The notes beneath the pieces were generated by a model that was not told the origin of the DNA, made no database searches, and saw only the letters and a list, made by a program, of their open reading frames with translations. A DNA stretch of 64,000 nt from Polaribacter dokdonensis (GTDB lineage Bacteria; Bacteroidota; Bacteroidia; Flavobacteriales; Flavobacteriaceae): positions 330,001-394,000 of the forward strand of contig NZ_CP101505.1 of assembly GCF_024362345.1 (NCBI RefSeq), given 5' to 3'. Made by a program: the position numbers and the translations under genes. This document shows positions 37,542 to 48,703 of the stretch, one piece after another; position 1 is the stretch's first letter, and every line of letters starts with the position of its first letter.

Positions 37542-38203
37542 TGGGTAAAACTGCAATTATTTTAGGTGCTACAGGTTTAACTGGAAATCTATTGCTTGAG
37601 CAATTAATAACTGATAATAATTATTCAAAGATTAAATTATTTTCAAGAAATTCTGTTGATGTTACATCAGATAAAATTGAGGAATTTATAATCGATTTAT
37701 TAGCGTTAGAAGATTCAACCAAAGACTTTGTTGCAGATGAAGTTTTTTGTTGTATTGGAACAACAGCTGCCAAAACCAAAGATAAAAAATTGTACAAAGC
37801 AATTGATTATGGAATTCCTGTTACTGCAGCAAAGATTGCAAAAGAAAATGGCATTGCCACTTTTATAGTGATGTCTTCAATGGGTGCAGATAAAAATAGT
37901 TCTGTTTTTTATAATAGAACAAAGGGAGAAATGGAACGTGATGTTTTAAACCAGCGTATAAACAATACTTATGTTTTAAGACCATCTTTAATAGGTGGAA
38001 ATCGAAATGAGTTTAGGTTAGGAGAAAAGATGGGACAAGGAATAATGCGTGTTTTTAATCCACTTTTAGTGGGAAGTCTAGAGAAATATAAAATGATTCA
38101 TCCAGAAAAAATAGCTACTTGTATGCGAATTTTGGCCAACACAAAACCTATAGAAACTATTTTTAGTTCGGATAAAATTCAAGAAATAGCAAATACAAAA
38201 TAA
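37541..38203 (+). CDS. NAD(P)-binding Rossmann-fold oxidoreductase (HTATIP2-like)
   Basis: A 220-residue short-chain atypical dehydrogenase-like protein. The nucleotide-binding GATGLTGN is at residues 9-16; VMSSMGAD and [10 protein letters not shown] occupy the usual positions of the catalytic Ser and the Tyr/Lys segment, though the Tyr is replaced by Asn-Arg-Thr. It resembles the HTATIP2/NAD(P)H-binding group whose substrate is not known. Start and stop codons overlap those of both neighbours by one base (TAATG), marking a translationally coupled three-gene operon. Confidence 0.87.
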   Translation: MGKTAIILGATGLTGNLLLEQLITDNNYSKIKLFSRNSVDVTSDKIEEFIIDLLALEDSTKDFVADEVFCCIGTTAAKTKDKKLYKAIDYGIPVTAAKIAKENGIATFIVMSSMGADKNSSVFYNRTKGEMERDVLNQRINNTYVLRPSLIGGNRNEFRLGEKMGQGIMRVFNPLLVGSLEKYKMIHPEKIATCMRILANTKPIETIFSSDKIQEIANTK

Positions 38204-38424
38204 TGAGTAAAGAGCAACCAAACAATCCTTTGCATGGTATTAAATTAGCCACAATTTTAGAAGAATTATATTTAGAGTATGGTTGGGAAGAATTGGGCTA
38301 TGCCTTAAATATTAATGCATTTAAAAATAATCCTACCTATAAATCGTCGTTAAAATTTTTAAGAACTACACCTTGGGCTAGAGAAAAAGTAGAACAATTT
38401 TATGTGAAAAATATGATAGATTAA
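38203..38424 (+). CDS. VF530-family DNA-binding protein
   Basis: A 73-residue protein of the VF530 family (DUF2132), a compact helical fold described as DNA-binding. [25 protein letters not shown] and the WARxKVE tail ([13 protein letters not shown]) match the family along its length. The start overlaps the stop of the oxidoreductase gene by one base, and its stop overlaps the convergent topB gene by four bases. Its role in the cell is not known. Confidence 0.88.
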   Translation: MSKEQPNNPLHGIKLATILEELYLEYGWEELGYALNINAFKNNPTYKSSLKFLRTTPWAREKVEQFYVKNMID

Positions 38425-40736
38425 TTAGAAATAATTTTGATAACTAACTCTTTCGTCAATGGCTTACCATTGGCGATTTTTTTTATGTTATCAAATGTAA
38501 ACACAAAATCACAGCCAGATTTATAATTAGAACATCCATAAGCAGTTTTACCTTTTAAAATAGTTCCTGTACTACATTTAGGACAACTAATTTTTTCGCT
38601 AACAGTAGATTTGTTAGATTCGTTGATTGGCTTTAACTTGGGTTCTAATTTAATGTTATAATCATCATCAAAACGTAATAAGCCTTCCGTTTTTTTACCA
38701 TCTAAAGCAAAACCTTTTAAATTTGTAGTACATCCTTTATCTAAAAGTCTAATTATTTGATTTTCAGATAATTTTTTATCATATAGAACAAAAGGGATTT
38801 TTAAATTGCAGTTATTTTTATACTCAGAACAGCCAAAAGCAGATGACCCTTTTAATAATTTTCCTTTTTTACATTTAGGGCAAGTTTTACCAGCAACTTG
38901 TTTTTTACTTTTAGCTTTCGTTTTAGTTTCAGGCTGGTTAGATTTTTGATTTTCTGAAGATATTCTCTTTTTTACTTTATTAGAACGTACTTCATAAACC
39001 AATTCATCTACCATTTTTTTCATATTGTTAATGAAAGTACCTGCATTGAATTCTCCACGTTCAATTTCCTTTAAACGCTTTTCCCATCTACCTGTTAATT
39101 CAGCAGATTTTAGCAGTTCATTATCAATAATATTAATAAGATCAATTCCAGTTTGTGTTGGTAAAACCAACTTTTTCTTACGCTCTATATATTTTCTACG
39201 AAATAAGGTTTCTATGATGCTTGCTCTGGTTGATGGTCTACCAATACCATTTTCTTTCATTAACTCACGCATTTCATCATCATCAACCTGTTTACCAGCA
39301 GTTTCCATTGCTCTAAGTAAACTAGCTTCGGTATAATTTCTTGGTGGTTTTGTCTCTTTTTCTAAGAATGAAGGTTCATGTTTCCCTTTTTCTCCTTTAA
39401 CAAAAGAAGGTAGAGTTGTAGCTGCATTTAGCTCTTTTTTTACTGCAGATTCTTTCTTTTCAAAAACAACTCGCCAACCTTTATTGATAATTTCTTTACC
39501 AGTTGTTTTAAAAGGTACTTCTGCAGCTTTACCAATTACAGAAGTATTGGAAACGTCAGAATCAGGATAAAAAACTGCAATAAATCTACGCGTAATTATA
39601 TCGTAAACTTGTTGCTGATTATATTGTAAGTTTCCTTGAATTCCAGTAGGAATTATTGCATGGTGATCTGTAACTTTTTTATCATCAAAAACACGTTTGG
39701 TTTTCTTTATTTTATTGCCCAAAAGTGGTTGTGTTAACTCACTATAATTGGTTAATTTTGATAGAATTCCATGAATTTTAGGATACAAATCGTTAGGTAA
39801 AAAGGTTGTATCAACTCTTGGATAAGTAACTACTTTCATTTCGTACAATTTTTGAACCATTTTTAAAGTTTCATCTGCAGAAAATCCGAACTTATTATTA
39901 CAATACACCTGTAAACCAGTTAAATCAAATAGTTTAGGCGCGTATTCTTTTCCTTTCTTTTTAGTAACAGAAACAATTTCAAAATCAGATTGTGCAACTT
40001 TATTAGCTAAAACTTGTCCATCTTCTTTTTTTAAGAAACGACCATCTTCATAATTAAAAAGTGTGTTTCTGTATGTAGTTTGTAACTCCCAATAAGGTTG
40101 TGGCTTAAAATTCTGAATTTCAAAATAACGATTTACCAACATTGCTAGAGTAGGAGTTTGTACCCTACCTACAGACAATACTTGCTTATAGCCTCCAAAT
40201 TTGACAGTGTATAAACGTGTTGCATTTAAACCTAAAAGCCAGTCTCCAATTGCTCTAGAATAGCCTGCATAATAAAGATTATCATATTTGTCTGAAGACT
40301 CTAGGTTGTTAAATCCATCTTTTATGGCTTCTTCAGTTAGTGAGGATATCCATAAACGTTGTACTTTGCCCTTATAATTACATTGATTGATTACCCATCT
40401 TTGTATTAATTCTCCCTCAGTTCCTGCATCACCACAATTTATAACAACATCTGCTTTTTCAAATAAAGATTTTACAATATTAAATTGTTTTTTAATTCCA
40501 GAATCGCCAGTAACTTTAGTATCAAAACGTTCTGGAAGCATGGGTAAATTATTTAAATCCCAGCTTTTCCAATGAGGTTTATAATCTTTAGGTTCTAAAA
40601 GTGTACACAAATGCCCAAAAGTATAAGTTACTGCATAACCATTACCTTCATAGAAGCCATCTCGTTTTGTTTTGGCTCCTAGAATGGTTGCAATTTCTCT
40701 TGCTACACTTGGTTTCTCTGCAATACAAACTTTCAA
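38421..40736 (-). CDS. topB: DNA topoisomerase III-like type IA topoisomerase
   Basis: A 771-residue type IA topoisomerase. The TOPRIM domain (1-150) starts with the CIAEKPSVA motif and has [12 protein letters not shown] with its acidic cluster. The catalytic Tyr lies in [13 protein letters not shown] (about residue 310). Two zinc-ribbon-like modules at the C-terminus ([12 protein letters not shown] and [12 protein letters not shown]) extend it beyond the minimal topB form. It should relax or decatenate single-stranded-interrupted DNA. It is convergent with the VF530 gene. Confidence 0.93.
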   Translation of the reverse strand: MKVCIAEKPSVAREIATILGAKTKRDGFYEGNGYAVTYTFGHLCTLLEPKDYKPHWKSWDLNNLPMLPERFDTKVTGDSGIKKQFNIVKSLFEKADVVINCGDAGTEGELIQRWVINQCNYKGKVQRLWISSLTEEAIKDGFNNLESSDKYDNLYYAGYSRAIGDWLLGLNATRLYTVKFGGYKQVLSVGRVQTPTLAMLVNRYFEIQNFKPQPYWELQTTYRNTLFNYEDGRFLKKEDGQVLANKVAQSDFEIVSVTKKKGKEYAPKLFDLTGLQVYCNNKFGFSADETLKMVQKLYEMKVVTYPRVDTTFLPNDLYPKIHGILSKLTNYSELTQPLLGNKIKKTKRVFDDKKVTDHHAIIPTGIQGNLQYNQQQVYDIITRRFIAVFYPDSDVSNTSVIGKAAEVPFKTTGKEIINKGWRVVFEKKESAVKKELNAATTLPSFVKGEKGKHEPSFLEKETKPPRNYTEASLLRAMETAGKQVDDDEMRELMKENGIGRPSTRASIIETLFRRKYIERKKKLVLPTQTGIDLINIIDNELLKSAELTGRWEKRLKEIERGEFNAGTFINNMKKMVDELVYEVRSNKVKKRISSENQKSNQPETKTKAKSKKQVAGKTCPKCKKGKLLKGSSAFGCSEYKNNCNLKIPFVLYDKKLSENQIIRLLDKGCTTNLKGFALDGKKTEGLLRFDDDYNIKLEPKLKPINESNKSTVSEKISCPKCSTGTILKGKTAYGCSNYKSGCDFVFTFDNIKKIANGKPLTKELVIKIISN

Positions 40737-40739
40737 AAT

Positions 40740-41261
40740 CTATTGTGTAATTAAATAATTTACATCTATAATTTCGAAGCTGGTTAAACTTCCTAGGTTT
40801 AAAGAACTTTCTACATCATAAGTGATTTCACAACTAGAATTAGCTTGTAATTCTAAACAATTGCTTGTGTTTGCACTGGAAGAAGTAAAGGAATCATTAT
40901 TGATTCTAGTAGTTACATATGGAATGCCTTTAACATTGGCATCACTTAAATTACTGATGGTTATTTTATAAGATACTCTGCTAGTATTATTACCAGTATC
41001 TGGTATGACAATCAACTCAGTAACTTCATAAGAAAAATCGTTTAACCTTGGTAATTCTTCAATAGTTTCTGCCACATCTGGTTCTGGAAAATCGCAATCT
41101 ACAACTCGAGAAATTTCTGGTATAATTGTGGTTCCTGTAGGAGCTACAATTGTATAACTATATTGAACTATAATAGTTTTTTTACAATCCTCTTCAGAAC
41201 TGCTACAAGACAATATGAAAACGAAAATAAATAATAATAATGCTTTTCTAAAAAGAGTCAT
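40740..41261 (-). CDS. Hypothetical lipoprotein
   Basis: A 173-residue lipoprotein (leader ends ILSC, then SSSEEDC). The mature part has several Thr/Ser-rich beta-strand-like stretches and five Cys in all that could form disulfides. It looks like a small surface beta-sandwich; no family is recognised. It lies between topB and an acetyltransferase gene on the same strand with short gaps (3 and 23 bases), so it may be co-transcribed with topB, though a shared function is not evident. Confidence 0.75.
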   Translation of the reverse strand: MTLFRKALLLFIFVFILSCSSSEEDCKKTIIVQYSYTIVAPTGTTIIPEISRVVDCDFPEPDVAETIEELPRLNDFSYEVTELIVIPDTGNNTSRVSYKITISNLSDANVKGIPYVTTRINNDSFTSSSANTSNCLELQANSSCEITYDVESSLNLGSLTSFEIIDVNYLITQ

Positions 41262-41284
41262 TCTGAAAAATTATATTCTCCAAA

Positions 41285-41800
41285 TTAACTAATTATTTTC
41301 TCAAAAGCCAATCTTTTTGCATTATAACTTGTGTAAATAATTCCACAATATTGATAACCAAGTTTCTTTATAAGAGATTGCATACCCAAATTATCTTCAT
41401 GAGTATCAATTTTTAAACTTTTAATATTTTTATTTTTTAATTGTTGATGAAAATCATCAAATAAAAAAGTAGCTAAACCTAGTTTTCTGTATTCCTTTTT
41501 AATAGCTAATCTATGAACTACTCCATAAGTTTCTTCTTCAGAATTAAGCCATTTACCATCAATGACTTCTTTATAAGTTGGTTCTTTTCTTAAGGTGAAC
41601 ATTGAAGTTGCCATGACTTGATTATCGTCATTTACAACTACATAACTTTCCTCTTTTTCGATGTCGTTTTTAACCTGCTCTTCATTAGGATAACCATTTT
41701 GCCATTGATCAATATTTTGAGATGCTAAGTAGGCTTTTGCATCGTCTATAATAGTCATAATGCTTGGCACATCCTTTAAGGTAGACTGTCTAATCTTCAT
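41285..41800 (-). CDS. GNAT-family N-acetyltransferase
   Basis: A 171-residue GNAT acetyltransferase. The acetyl-CoA-binding signature appears as VHRLAIKKEYRKLGLATFLF (about residues 92-115, the R/QxxGxG/A motif being RKLGLA), followed by the β5 segment SLKIDTHEDNLGMQSLIKKLGYQYCG. The acyl acceptor cannot be inferred. It lies 11 bases downstream of the FAH-family gene and is probably on the same mRNA. Confidence 0.92.
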   Translation of the reverse strand: MKIRQSTLKDVPSIMTIIDDAKAYLASQNIDQWQNGYPNEEQVKNDIEKEESYVVVNDDNQVMATSMFTLRKEPTYKEVIDGKWLNSEEETYGVVHRLAIKKEYRKLGLATFLFDDFHQQLKNKNIKSLKIDTHEDNLGMQSLIKKLGYQYCGIIYTSYNAKRLAFEKIIS

Positions 41801-41811
41801 CCAATTTATAA

Positions 41812-42423
41812 TTATATCATTTTAAAATCTAGTAGCAATTCACCATTTATAGAACATTGTAATTGATCACCTTTAAAAATCTCTCCTTTACCTAAGGCTG
41901 GTGTTCCTGTAAAAATTAAGTCTCCAGGTTGTAAAGTCATATATTCAGAAATAAAAGAAATAATATCAGCAAAATCATTAATCATATAAGCTGTGTTACT
42001 TTTTTGCTTTTCTTCTCCATTTATTTTTAAATCAAAATCTATGTTGCCTAAATCATAGTTTTCAATAGATTTAAAGGTAGAGATAGGTGCAGCACCATCA
42101 AAACCTTTTGCAAACTCCCAAGGATGTTTTGTTTCTCTGGCCTTCGTTAAAATATCTTTGGCTGTATAATCTATACCAATAGCAATTTCGGAAATGTAAG
42201 AATTTGCATTTTCTTTAGTTATATTTTTACCTTCCTTTCCAACTTTAACCACTAATTCAACCTCATAAATTAATTCGTTGGTAATTTTAGAAGGATACTC
42301 AACATCGCAATTAACAGCCAAGCTAGACTCTGGTTTAGAAAAAATAAACTTTTTACCTTTCTTTTTTTCTGGAATGTCTTTTAAGTCTGTTACGTAATTG
42401 CTACCTATACCTAGAATTTTCAT
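41812..42423 (-). CDS. Fumarylacetoacetate hydrolase-family protein
   Basis: A 203-residue FAH-fold protein, close in size to YcgM/FAHD1-type acylpyruvate hydrolases and oxaloacetate decarboxylases. Metal-binding elements are YEVELVVKVGKEG (Glu pair) and GIDYTAKDI; the glycine-rich GDLIFTGTPALGKG is also conserved. It likely hydrolyses an acylpyruvate or decarboxylates oxaloacetate. It lies downstream of lysA, with a terminator between, and upstream of the GNAT gene. Confidence 0.9.
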   Translation of the reverse strand: MKILGIGSNYVTDLKDIPEKKKGKKFIFSKPESSLAVNCDVEYPSKITNELIYEVELVVKVGKEGKNITKENANSYISEIAIGIDYTAKDILTKARETKHPWEFAKGFDGAAPISTFKSIENYDLGNIDFDLKINGEEKQKSNTAYMINDFADIISFISEYMTLQPGDLIFTGTPALGKGEIFKGDQLQCSINGELLLDFKMI

Positions 42424-42451
42424 GTGTTGGTTTTTTAATTAGAGTAAATGT

Positions 42452-42492
42452 AAAAAAATATCCACTAAAAAAATATGTTCTTTAGTGGATTT
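42452..42492 (-). terminator. Terminator after lysA
   Basis: Minus strand: TCCACTAAA and TTTAGTGGA form a 9-bp stem around an 11-base loop, followed by ATATTTTTTT. It lies between the lysA stop and the FAH gene start. Confidence 0.75.
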
Positions 42493-42513
42493 TATAAATT
42501 TTGAAATGTTGTT

Positions 42514-43758
42514 CTAAGCTGTTACTTCTGCCTTTTCTACTTCTTTTTTTGATGGAAGCTCAACATTTTCTTGATTGTTTAAAATATCTTGAATGGTTTG
42601 TCTTTTTCTAATCAAATAATCTTTACCATCTACAAGCATAACTTCTGCAGGTAAATAACGCGAATTATAGTTAGATGCCATTGAAAAACAATAAGCGCCT
42701 GCATTATGGAAACATAATACATCTTCTTCAGAAATTTCTGCAATTCTTCTATTAGATGCAAAAGTATCTGTTTCACAAATGTAACCTACAACAGAGTAAT
42801 AACGATCTCTACCTTCTGGATTAGAGATGTTTGTGATATGATGATATGAATCATACATCATTGGTCTTACTAAATGATTAAAACCAGAATCTACATGCGC
42901 AAAAACGGTTGATGTTGTTTGTTTTACAACATTTACTTTTGCAAGAAAAACACCAGCCTCTGAAACTAAAAATTTTCCAGGTTCGAACATTAAAGTGATG
43001 TCTTTACCATAATCTGCACAGAACTCATTGAACCTTTCAGAAAGTTGAATTCCTAACTGTTCAATATCTGTAGAAATATCTCCTTCTTTATAAGGCACTT
43101 TAAAGCCACTTCCAAAATCGATAAAATCAATATTTTTAAATTGACGAGCTACATCAAATAAAATATCTGAAGCACGTAAAAAAGTGTCAATATCTAAAAT
43201 ATCAGAGCCTGTATGCATGTGAATACCATTGATATTCATACCTGTATTTTCAACAACTCGTTTTATATGTGGAACTTGATGAATAGAAATTCCGAATTTA
43301 GAATCTATATGACCTACAGAAATTTTAGAATTTCCACCAGCCATAATATGTGGGTTGATTCTTACACAAACAGGAATTTCTGGATGTTTTTGGCCAAAAA
43401 TTTCTAAGATAGATAAATTATCAATATTAATTTGAACTCCTAATTTTGCCACTTCTTCAATTTCTTGTAAAGAAACTCCATTAGGTGTGTAAATAATATT
43501 TTTAGGGTTAATTCCTGTAGTTAAACCCAATTGCACTTCTTGATAAGAAACAGTGTCTAAACCTGCACCTAAGTTTTTAAAGAATTTTAAAATATTTACA
43601 TTAGATAGTGCTTTAACTGCATAATTTAATTTAAGATTTTTTACGTTACTAAAAGCGCTTGTTAATCTATTGTATTGAGAAGCAATTTTATCTGTATCAT
43701 AAACATATAAGGGGCTTCCATATTTATTTGCTAATTCTATAAGTTGAGTGTTTTCCAC
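42514..43758 (-). CDS. lysA: Diaminopimelate decarboxylase
   Basis: A 414-residue PLP enzyme of the alanine-racemase/ODC fold that decarboxylates meso-diaminopimelate to lysine. The PLP Lys lies in NYAVKALSN (about residue 48), the dimer-interface His and glycine loop in HMHTGSDI and DFGSGFKVPY, and the C-terminal CETDTFASNR and NAGAYCFSMASNYN carry the substrate Cys and Tyr-type residues. The start is GTG at 43758. A Lys/Glu-rich tail of about 15 residues extends the C-terminus. Confidence 0.95.
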   Translation of the reverse strand: MENTQLIELANKYGSPLYVYDTDKIASQYNRLTSAFSNVKNLKLNYAVKALSNVNILKFFKNLGAGLDTVSYQEVQLGLTTGINPKNIIYTPNGVSLQEIEEVAKLGVQINIDNLSILEIFGQKHPEIPVCVRINPHIMAGGNSKISVGHIDSKFGISIHQVPHIKRVVENTGMNINGIHMHTGSDILDIDTFLRASDILFDVARQFKNIDFIDFGSGFKVPYKEGDISTDIEQLGIQLSERFNEFCADYGKDITLMFEPGKFLVSEAGVFLAKVNVVKQTTSTVFAHVDSGFNHLVRPMMYDSYHHITNISNPEGRDRYYSVVGYICETDTFASNRRIAEISEEDVLCFHNAGAYCFSMASNYNSRYLPAEVMLVDGKDYLIRKRQTIQDILNNQENVELPSKKEVEKAEVTA

Positions 43759-44036
43759 AATTCATCATTTTAATTCTGTTCAAAAGTAACTAAAATTAGT
43801 AATCAAGAAGTATTTGTTTAAAAATACAACATATTGTTTTTTTTTGTGATTTTTCTGTTTTCGCTTTTCGCTTTTTCATTGTTCGAAATTAGCTAAAAGC
43901 AAAAGGCAAATAGCCCAAAGCCAAAGGCAAAAAACCGTTGAAATCCTGTTGATAACTAATTAATTTAGCTATTTTATTTTTAGGATGATAATCCTATCTT
44001 GCAAATACTTCAATCCTAATAATAGTAAGCGATTAC
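43759..44036. other. lysA-parE divergent spacer with AAAGGC-type repeats
   Basis: A 278-base non-coding spacer. Between about 43859 and 43933 are short degenerate units, first TTTCGC/TTTTCGC and then AAAAGC, AAAAGGC, AAAGCC, AAAGGC, which are partly complementary and may fold back. Nearer parE, AGGAT-GATA-ATCCT is a small perfect hairpin. Promoters for the two divergent genes must lie here, but no exact TANNTTTG match stands out. Confidence 0.4.
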
Positions 44037-45896
44037 ATGAGTAAAGAAACAAAATATACAGAAGATAATATTAGATCATTAGACTGGAAAGAGCATATTA
44101 GAATGCGTCCAGGAATGTATATTGGAAAATTAGGTGATGGTTCTTCTGCAGATGATGGTATTTATATTCTAGTAAAGGAGGTTTTAGATAACTCTATAGA
44201 TGAATATGTGATGGGTGCAGGTAAAACCATCGAAATTTCTATACAGGGTAGCAAAGTTACTGTTCGTGATTATGGACGTGGAATTCCTTTAGGAAAAGTG
44301 GTTGATGTTGTTTCTAAAATGAATACTGGAGGGAAGTATGACTCTAAAGCCTTTAAAAAATCTGTAGGTTTAAATGGAGTTGGTACAAAAGCAGTAAACG
44401 CACTTTCTTCATACTTTAGAGTAGAATCTTCAAGAGAAGGAAAATCGGCTTCAGCAGAATTTAGTCAAGGAAATTTAGAAAACGAAGAATTTTTAGAAGA
44501 AACTTCACGTAGAAAAGGTACTAAAGTTTCATTTGTACCAGATGAAACCATATTTAAAAACTACAAGTTCAGAAATGAATACGTAGCTAAAATGTTAAAA
44601 AATTATGTATATCTAAATCCAGGATTAACCATAATTTTTAACGGCGAAAAATTCTTTTCTAAAAACGGATTAAAAGATCTACTTGAAGATAATAACAATA
44701 CAGATGATATGCTGTATCCTATTATCCACTTAAAAGGAGATGATATAGAAGTTGCACTAACTCATAGTAAAACGCAATATTCAGAAGAGTATTATTCTTT
44801 TGTAAATGGTCAGCATACAACTCAAGGTGGTACTCATCAATCAGCTTTTAGAGAAGCTATTGTAAAAACCATTCGTGAATTTTATGGTAAGAATTTTGAG
44901 GCTTCAGATATTCGTAAATCTATTATTGCAGCAATTGCTATAAAAGTGATGGAACCCGTTTTTGAAAGTCAGACAAAAACAAAATTAGGTTCTACAGATA
45001 TGGGTGGAGATTTACCTACAGTAAGAACTTATATTAACGATTTTGTAAAAACAAAGTTGGATAATTATCTGCATAAAAATACAGAAGTAGCAGATAAGCT
45101 TCTAAAGAAAATTGTTCAAGCAGAAAAAGAGCGTAAAGAACTTTCAGGAATTCGAAAATTAGCTAGAGATAGAGCTAAAAAAGCAAGTTTACACAATAAG
45201 AAACTACGTGATTGTAGAATTCATTTAGGTGATATTAAAAAAGAAAATTATTTAGAAACTACGCTATTTATAACAGAGGGAGATTCTGCTTCTGGTTCTA
45301 TAACAAAATCTAGAAATGTAAACACACAAGCTGTTTTTAGTTTAAAAGGGAAACCTTTAAATTCTTATGGATTAAGCAAGAAAATTGTTTACGAAAATGA
45401 GGAATTTAATCTTTTGCAGGCAGCTTTAAATATCGAAGATGGCTTAGAAGATTTAAGATATAATAATATTGTAATTGCAACAGATGCAGATGTTGATGGT
45501 ATGCATATTCGTTTGTTATTAATTACATTTTTTCTGCAATTTTTTCCAGAATTGATAAAAGAAGGGCATTTATATATTCTTGAAACACCATTGTTTCGAG
45601 TAAGAAATAAAAAACAAACGTTCTATTGTTATTCAGATGAAGAAAAACGAGAAGCCATAGAAAAGTTAAAAGGAAAACCAGAAATTACTAGATTTAAAGG
45701 TTTGGGTGAAATATCACCAAATGAATTTGTTCATTTTATTGGTGATGACATTCGTTTAGATCCTGTAATGTTAGATAAAGAAATGTCTATAGAACAAATG
45801 TTGCAATTCTATATGGGTAAGAATACACCTGATAGACAAAAATTTATCATCAATAATTTAAAGGTTGAATTAGATTACGTAGAAGAGGAAGTTTAG
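44037..45896 (+). CDS. parE: DNA topoisomerase IV subunit B
   Basis: A 619-residue ATPase subunit of the GyrB/ParE family. GHKL ATP-binding elements are EVLDNSIDE (N-box), DYGRGIPLG and [14 protein letters not shown]; the TOPRIM region has [12 protein letters not shown] and [12 protein letters not shown]. Length and the pairing with the following subunit A gene at 3 bases match topoisomerase IV, which separates daughter chromosomes. Decision for ParE rather than GyrB rests on this pairing and on size. Confidence 0.94.
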   Translation: MSKETKYTEDNIRSLDWKEHIRMRPGMYIGKLGDGSSADDGIYILVKEVLDNSIDEYVMGAGKTIEISIQGSKVTVRDYGRGIPLGKVVDVVSKMNTGGKYDSKAFKKSVGLNGVGTKAVNALSSYFRVESSREGKSASAEFSQGNLENEEFLEETSRRKGTKVSFVPDETIFKNYKFRNEYVAKMLKNYVYLNPGLTIIFNGEKFFSKNGLKDLLEDNNNTDDMLYPIIHLKGDDIEVALTHSKTQYSEEYYSFVNGQHTTQGGTHQSAFREAIVKTIREFYGKNFEASDIRKSIIAAIAIKVMEPVFESQTKTKLGSTDMGGDLPTVRTYINDFVKTKLDNYLHKNTEVADKLLKKIVQAEKERKELSGIRKLARDRAKKASLHNKKLRDCRIHLGDIKKENYLETTLFITEGDSASGSITKSRNVNTQAVFSLKGKPLNSYGLSKKIVYENEEFNLLQAALNIEDGLEDLRYNNIVIATDADVDGMHIRLLLITFFLQFFPELIKEGHLYILETPLFRVRNKKQTFYCYSDEEKREAIEKLKGKPEITRFKGLGEISPNEFVHFIGDDIRLDPVMLDKEMSIEQMLQFYMGKNTPDRQKFIINNLKVELDYVEEEV

Positions 45897-45899
45897 AAC

Positions 45900-48638
45900 A
45901 TGAGCGAAGAAATTAACGAAAACGAACACGAAGAAGAGTTAACGAATCTAGATTCTAATGCAGATTCGCAACAAGAAGAAACCATTACCAAAGTTACAGG
46001 AATGTACAAAGAATGGTTTTTAGATTATGCTTCTTATGTAATTTTAGAAAGAGCTGTACCTTCTTTAGAAGATGGTTTAAAACCTGTACAACGTAGAATA
46101 ATGCATTCTATGAAAGATCTGGATGATGGACGTTACAACAAAGTTGCCAATATTGTAGGGCACACAATGCAGTATCATCCTCATGGAGATGCATCTATTG
46201 CAGATGCCATGGTTCAAATTGGTCAGAAAGAATTGCTTATTGATATGCAAGGAAACTGGGGTAATATCTTAACAGGAGATAGAGCTGCAGCATCAAGATA
46301 TATAGAAGCACGTTTATCTAAATTTGCTTTAGATGTTGTTTTTAATCCAAAAACTACAGATTGGAAGTTATCTTATGATGGTCGAAGAAAAGAACCTATA
46401 GATTTACCAGTAAAGTTTCCATTATTACTGGCTCAAGGTGCAGAAGGTATTGCAGTTGGTTTATCAACTAAAATATTACCACATAATTTTAATGAGTTGA
46501 TAGATGCTTCTATTAAATATTTAAAAGGTAGAAGTTTTAAAATAGTACCCGATTTTTTAACAGGAGGTATTGCAGATTTTACCAATTATAATGATGGTAA
46601 AAGAGGAGGAAAGGTAAGGATTAGAGCTAAAATATCTCAACTAGATAAAAAGACCTTAGTTATTACAGAAATTCCTTTTTCTACAACAACATCTTCTTTA
46701 ATTGATAGTATTCTTAAAGCCAATGATAAAGGTAAAATCAAGATAAAAAAGATTGAAGATAATACAGCTGCAGAAGTAGAAATTTTAGTGCATTTGCCAC
46801 CCAATGTTTCTCCAGATAAATCAATAGATGCTTTATATGCTTTTACAAATTGTGAAACATCAATTTCACCATTAGCCTGTACAATTAAAGATAATACACC
46901 TGTTTTTACAGGCGTTTCTGATATGCTAAAACATTCAACAGATTTAACTGTAGAATTGTTGAAGCGTGAGCTAGAAATTCAGTTAAATGAATTAGAGGAA
47001 CAATGGCATTTTTCATCTTTAGAACGAATTTTTATTGAGAATAGAATCTATAGAGATATTGAAGAAGAAGAAACTTGGCAAGGTGTTATTGAGGCTATTG
47101 ATAAAGGTCTACAGCCACATATCAAGCATTTAAAAAGAGCAGTTACAGAAGAAGATATTGTAAGGTTAACAGAAATTCGTATTAAAAAAATATCAAAATT
47201 TGATATTGATAAAGCCAAACAATTTATAGAAAGTTTAGAAGATAAAATTGCTGGTGTTAAGCATCATTTAGACAATTTGATTGAATTTGCCATAAATTAT
47301 TTTAAACGTTTAAAAGATACTTATGGAAAAGGTAAAGAACGTAAAACAGAAATAAGAATCTTTGATGACATTGTCGCATCTAAAGTAGCAATGAATAATG
47401 CTAAGTTATATGTAAATAGGGCAGAAGGCTTTATTGGTACTTCTTTAAAAAGAGACGAATTTGTTACTGACTGCTCTGATATAGATGATATAATTATCTT
47501 TAGAAAAGATGGTGTAATGCTAGTTACAAAGGTAGATGCTAAAACTTTTGTAGGTAAAGATATTATACATATTGCTGTCTTTAAAAAGAAAGACAAACGT
47601 ACTGTGTATAATATGATGTACAGAGATGGAAAAAGTGGTCCTAGTTACATGAAACGTTTTAATGTAACCTCTGTAACAAGAGATAAAGAGTATAATTTAG
47701 CGAATGAAAGTAAAGGTTCTATAGTTCATTATTTTTCTGCAAATCCTAATGGAGAAGCAGAGGTTGTAAGCATTAATTTGAGAGCAGTAGGTAGTGTAAA
47801 GAAGCTAAAATGGGATATTGATTTCGCTGATTTAGCTGTAAAAGGTAGAGGTGTTCGTGGAAATACAATTACCAAATATGCAATTAAAAGTGTTGATTTT
47901 AAGTCTGAAGGAGTTTCTACATTAAAACCTAGAAAAATCTGGTTCGATGATGCTGTTCAACGTTTAAATGTAGATAATAGAGGAGAGCTTTTAGGTGAAT
48001 TTAAAGCAGAAGATAAATTGTTAATTATTACTCAAAGTGGAAAGGCAAAAGCTGTTAAGCCAGATTTGGCTATGCATTTTGAAGATGATATGATTGTATT
48101 GGAAAAGTGGAAACCTGCCAAACCAATATCAGTAATTTATTTTGATGGTGAAAAAGAACGTTATTATGTAAAACGTTTTGTTATTGAAACTCCAGAAAAG
48201 GAAGAGGAGTTTATTTCAGATCATCCTAAAAGTCAGTTAGAAATTGTTGCCACAGATTATAGGCCAATGGCAGAGGTTCAATTCTCAAAAAGAAGCTTAG
48301 AGAATGAAGAAGTGAATTTTGAAGAATTTATAGCTGTTAAAGGTATTAAGGCTTTAGGAAACCAATTAACAACAGACAAAATTAAAAATGTTAACTTGTT
48401 AGAATCGCTGCCTTTCGAAGAACCAGAAGAAGAAAATTTTGAGGAAATTGAAGTTGTAGATGAAGAGGTTTTGGAAGAAAAACTACCCTTAGAAATCTCT
48501 GAAACTGATATTAAAAAGCCAATAGCTGAGGAGCTATCAGCTGAAGAGAAGGCTAAAATAGCACTTCAGAAATCGATAGCTAAGAAAAAGGCTGAACAAA
48601 AGAAATTAGATGATGAAAATCAAACTAAACTTTTTTAG
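45900..48638 (+). CDS. parC: DNA topoisomerase IV subunit A
   Basis: A 912-residue DNA-cleaving subunit of the GyrA/ParC family. The catalytic Tyr lies in AAASRYIEARL (about residue 142). The quinolone-determining loop reads YHPHGDASIAD, so the position of the usual Ser is Ala, followed by Ser. The C-terminal part has diverged beta-pinwheel repeats and a 100-residue acidic, Lys/Glu-rich tail. It starts 3 bases after parE and a strong bidirectional terminator follows, so parE-parC form a two-gene operon. Confidence 0.94.
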   Translation: MSEEINENEHEEELTNLDSNADSQQEETITKVTGMYKEWFLDYASYVILERAVPSLEDGLKPVQRRIMHSMKDLDDGRYNKVANIVGHTMQYHPHGDASIADAMVQIGQKELLIDMQGNWGNILTGDRAAASRYIEARLSKFALDVVFNPKTTDWKLSYDGRRKEPIDLPVKFPLLLAQGAEGIAVGLSTKILPHNFNELIDASIKYLKGRSFKIVPDFLTGGIADFTNYNDGKRGGKVRIRAKISQLDKKTLVITEIPFSTTTSSLIDSILKANDKGKIKIKKIEDNTAAEVEILVHLPPNVSPDKSIDALYAFTNCETSISPLACTIKDNTPVFTGVSDMLKHSTDLTVELLKRELEIQLNELEEQWHFSSLERIFIENRIYRDIEEEETWQGVIEAIDKGLQPHIKHLKRAVTEEDIVRLTEIRIKKISKFDIDKAKQFIESLEDKIAGVKHHLDNLIEFAINYFKRLKDTYGKGKERKTEIRIFDDIVASKVAMNNAKLYVNRAEGFIGTSLKRDEFVTDCSDIDDIIIFRKDGVMLVTKVDAKTFVGKDIIHIAVFKKKDKRTVYNMMYRDGKSGPSYMKRFNVTSVTRDKEYNLANESKGSIVHYFSANPNGEAEVVSINLRAVGSVKKLKWDIDFADLAVKGRGVRGNTITKYAIKSVDFKSEGVSTLKPRKIWFDDAVQRLNVDNRGELLGEFKAEDKLLIITQSGKAKAVKPDLAMHFEDDMIVLEKWKPAKPISVIYFDGEKERYYVKRFVIETPEKEEEFISDHPKSQLEIVATDYRPMAEVQFSKRSLENEEVNFEEFIAVKGIKALGNQLTTDKIKNVNLLESLPFEEPEEENFEEIEVVDEEVLEEKLPLEISETDIKKPIAEELSAEEKAKIALQKSIAKKKAEQKKLDDENQTKLF

Positions 48639-48650
48639 CTATTAGTAAAT

Positions 48651-48686
48651 AAAAAAAACTCTCAATTTAATTGAGAGTTTTTTTTT
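48651..48686. terminator. Bidirectional terminator between parC and btuF-like gene
   Basis: A long stem built from AAAAACTCTCAATT and AATTGAGAGTTTTT with flanking A and T runs, located between the convergent parC and substrate-binding protein genes. Confidence 0.85.
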
Positions 48687-48703
48687 ATATCGTTAAAACT
48701 GAA

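Noticed and set aside
43759..44036. A CRISPR array in the lysA-parE spacer.
   Set aside because: The units are 5-7 bases and irregular, without 25-40-base repeats and spacers.
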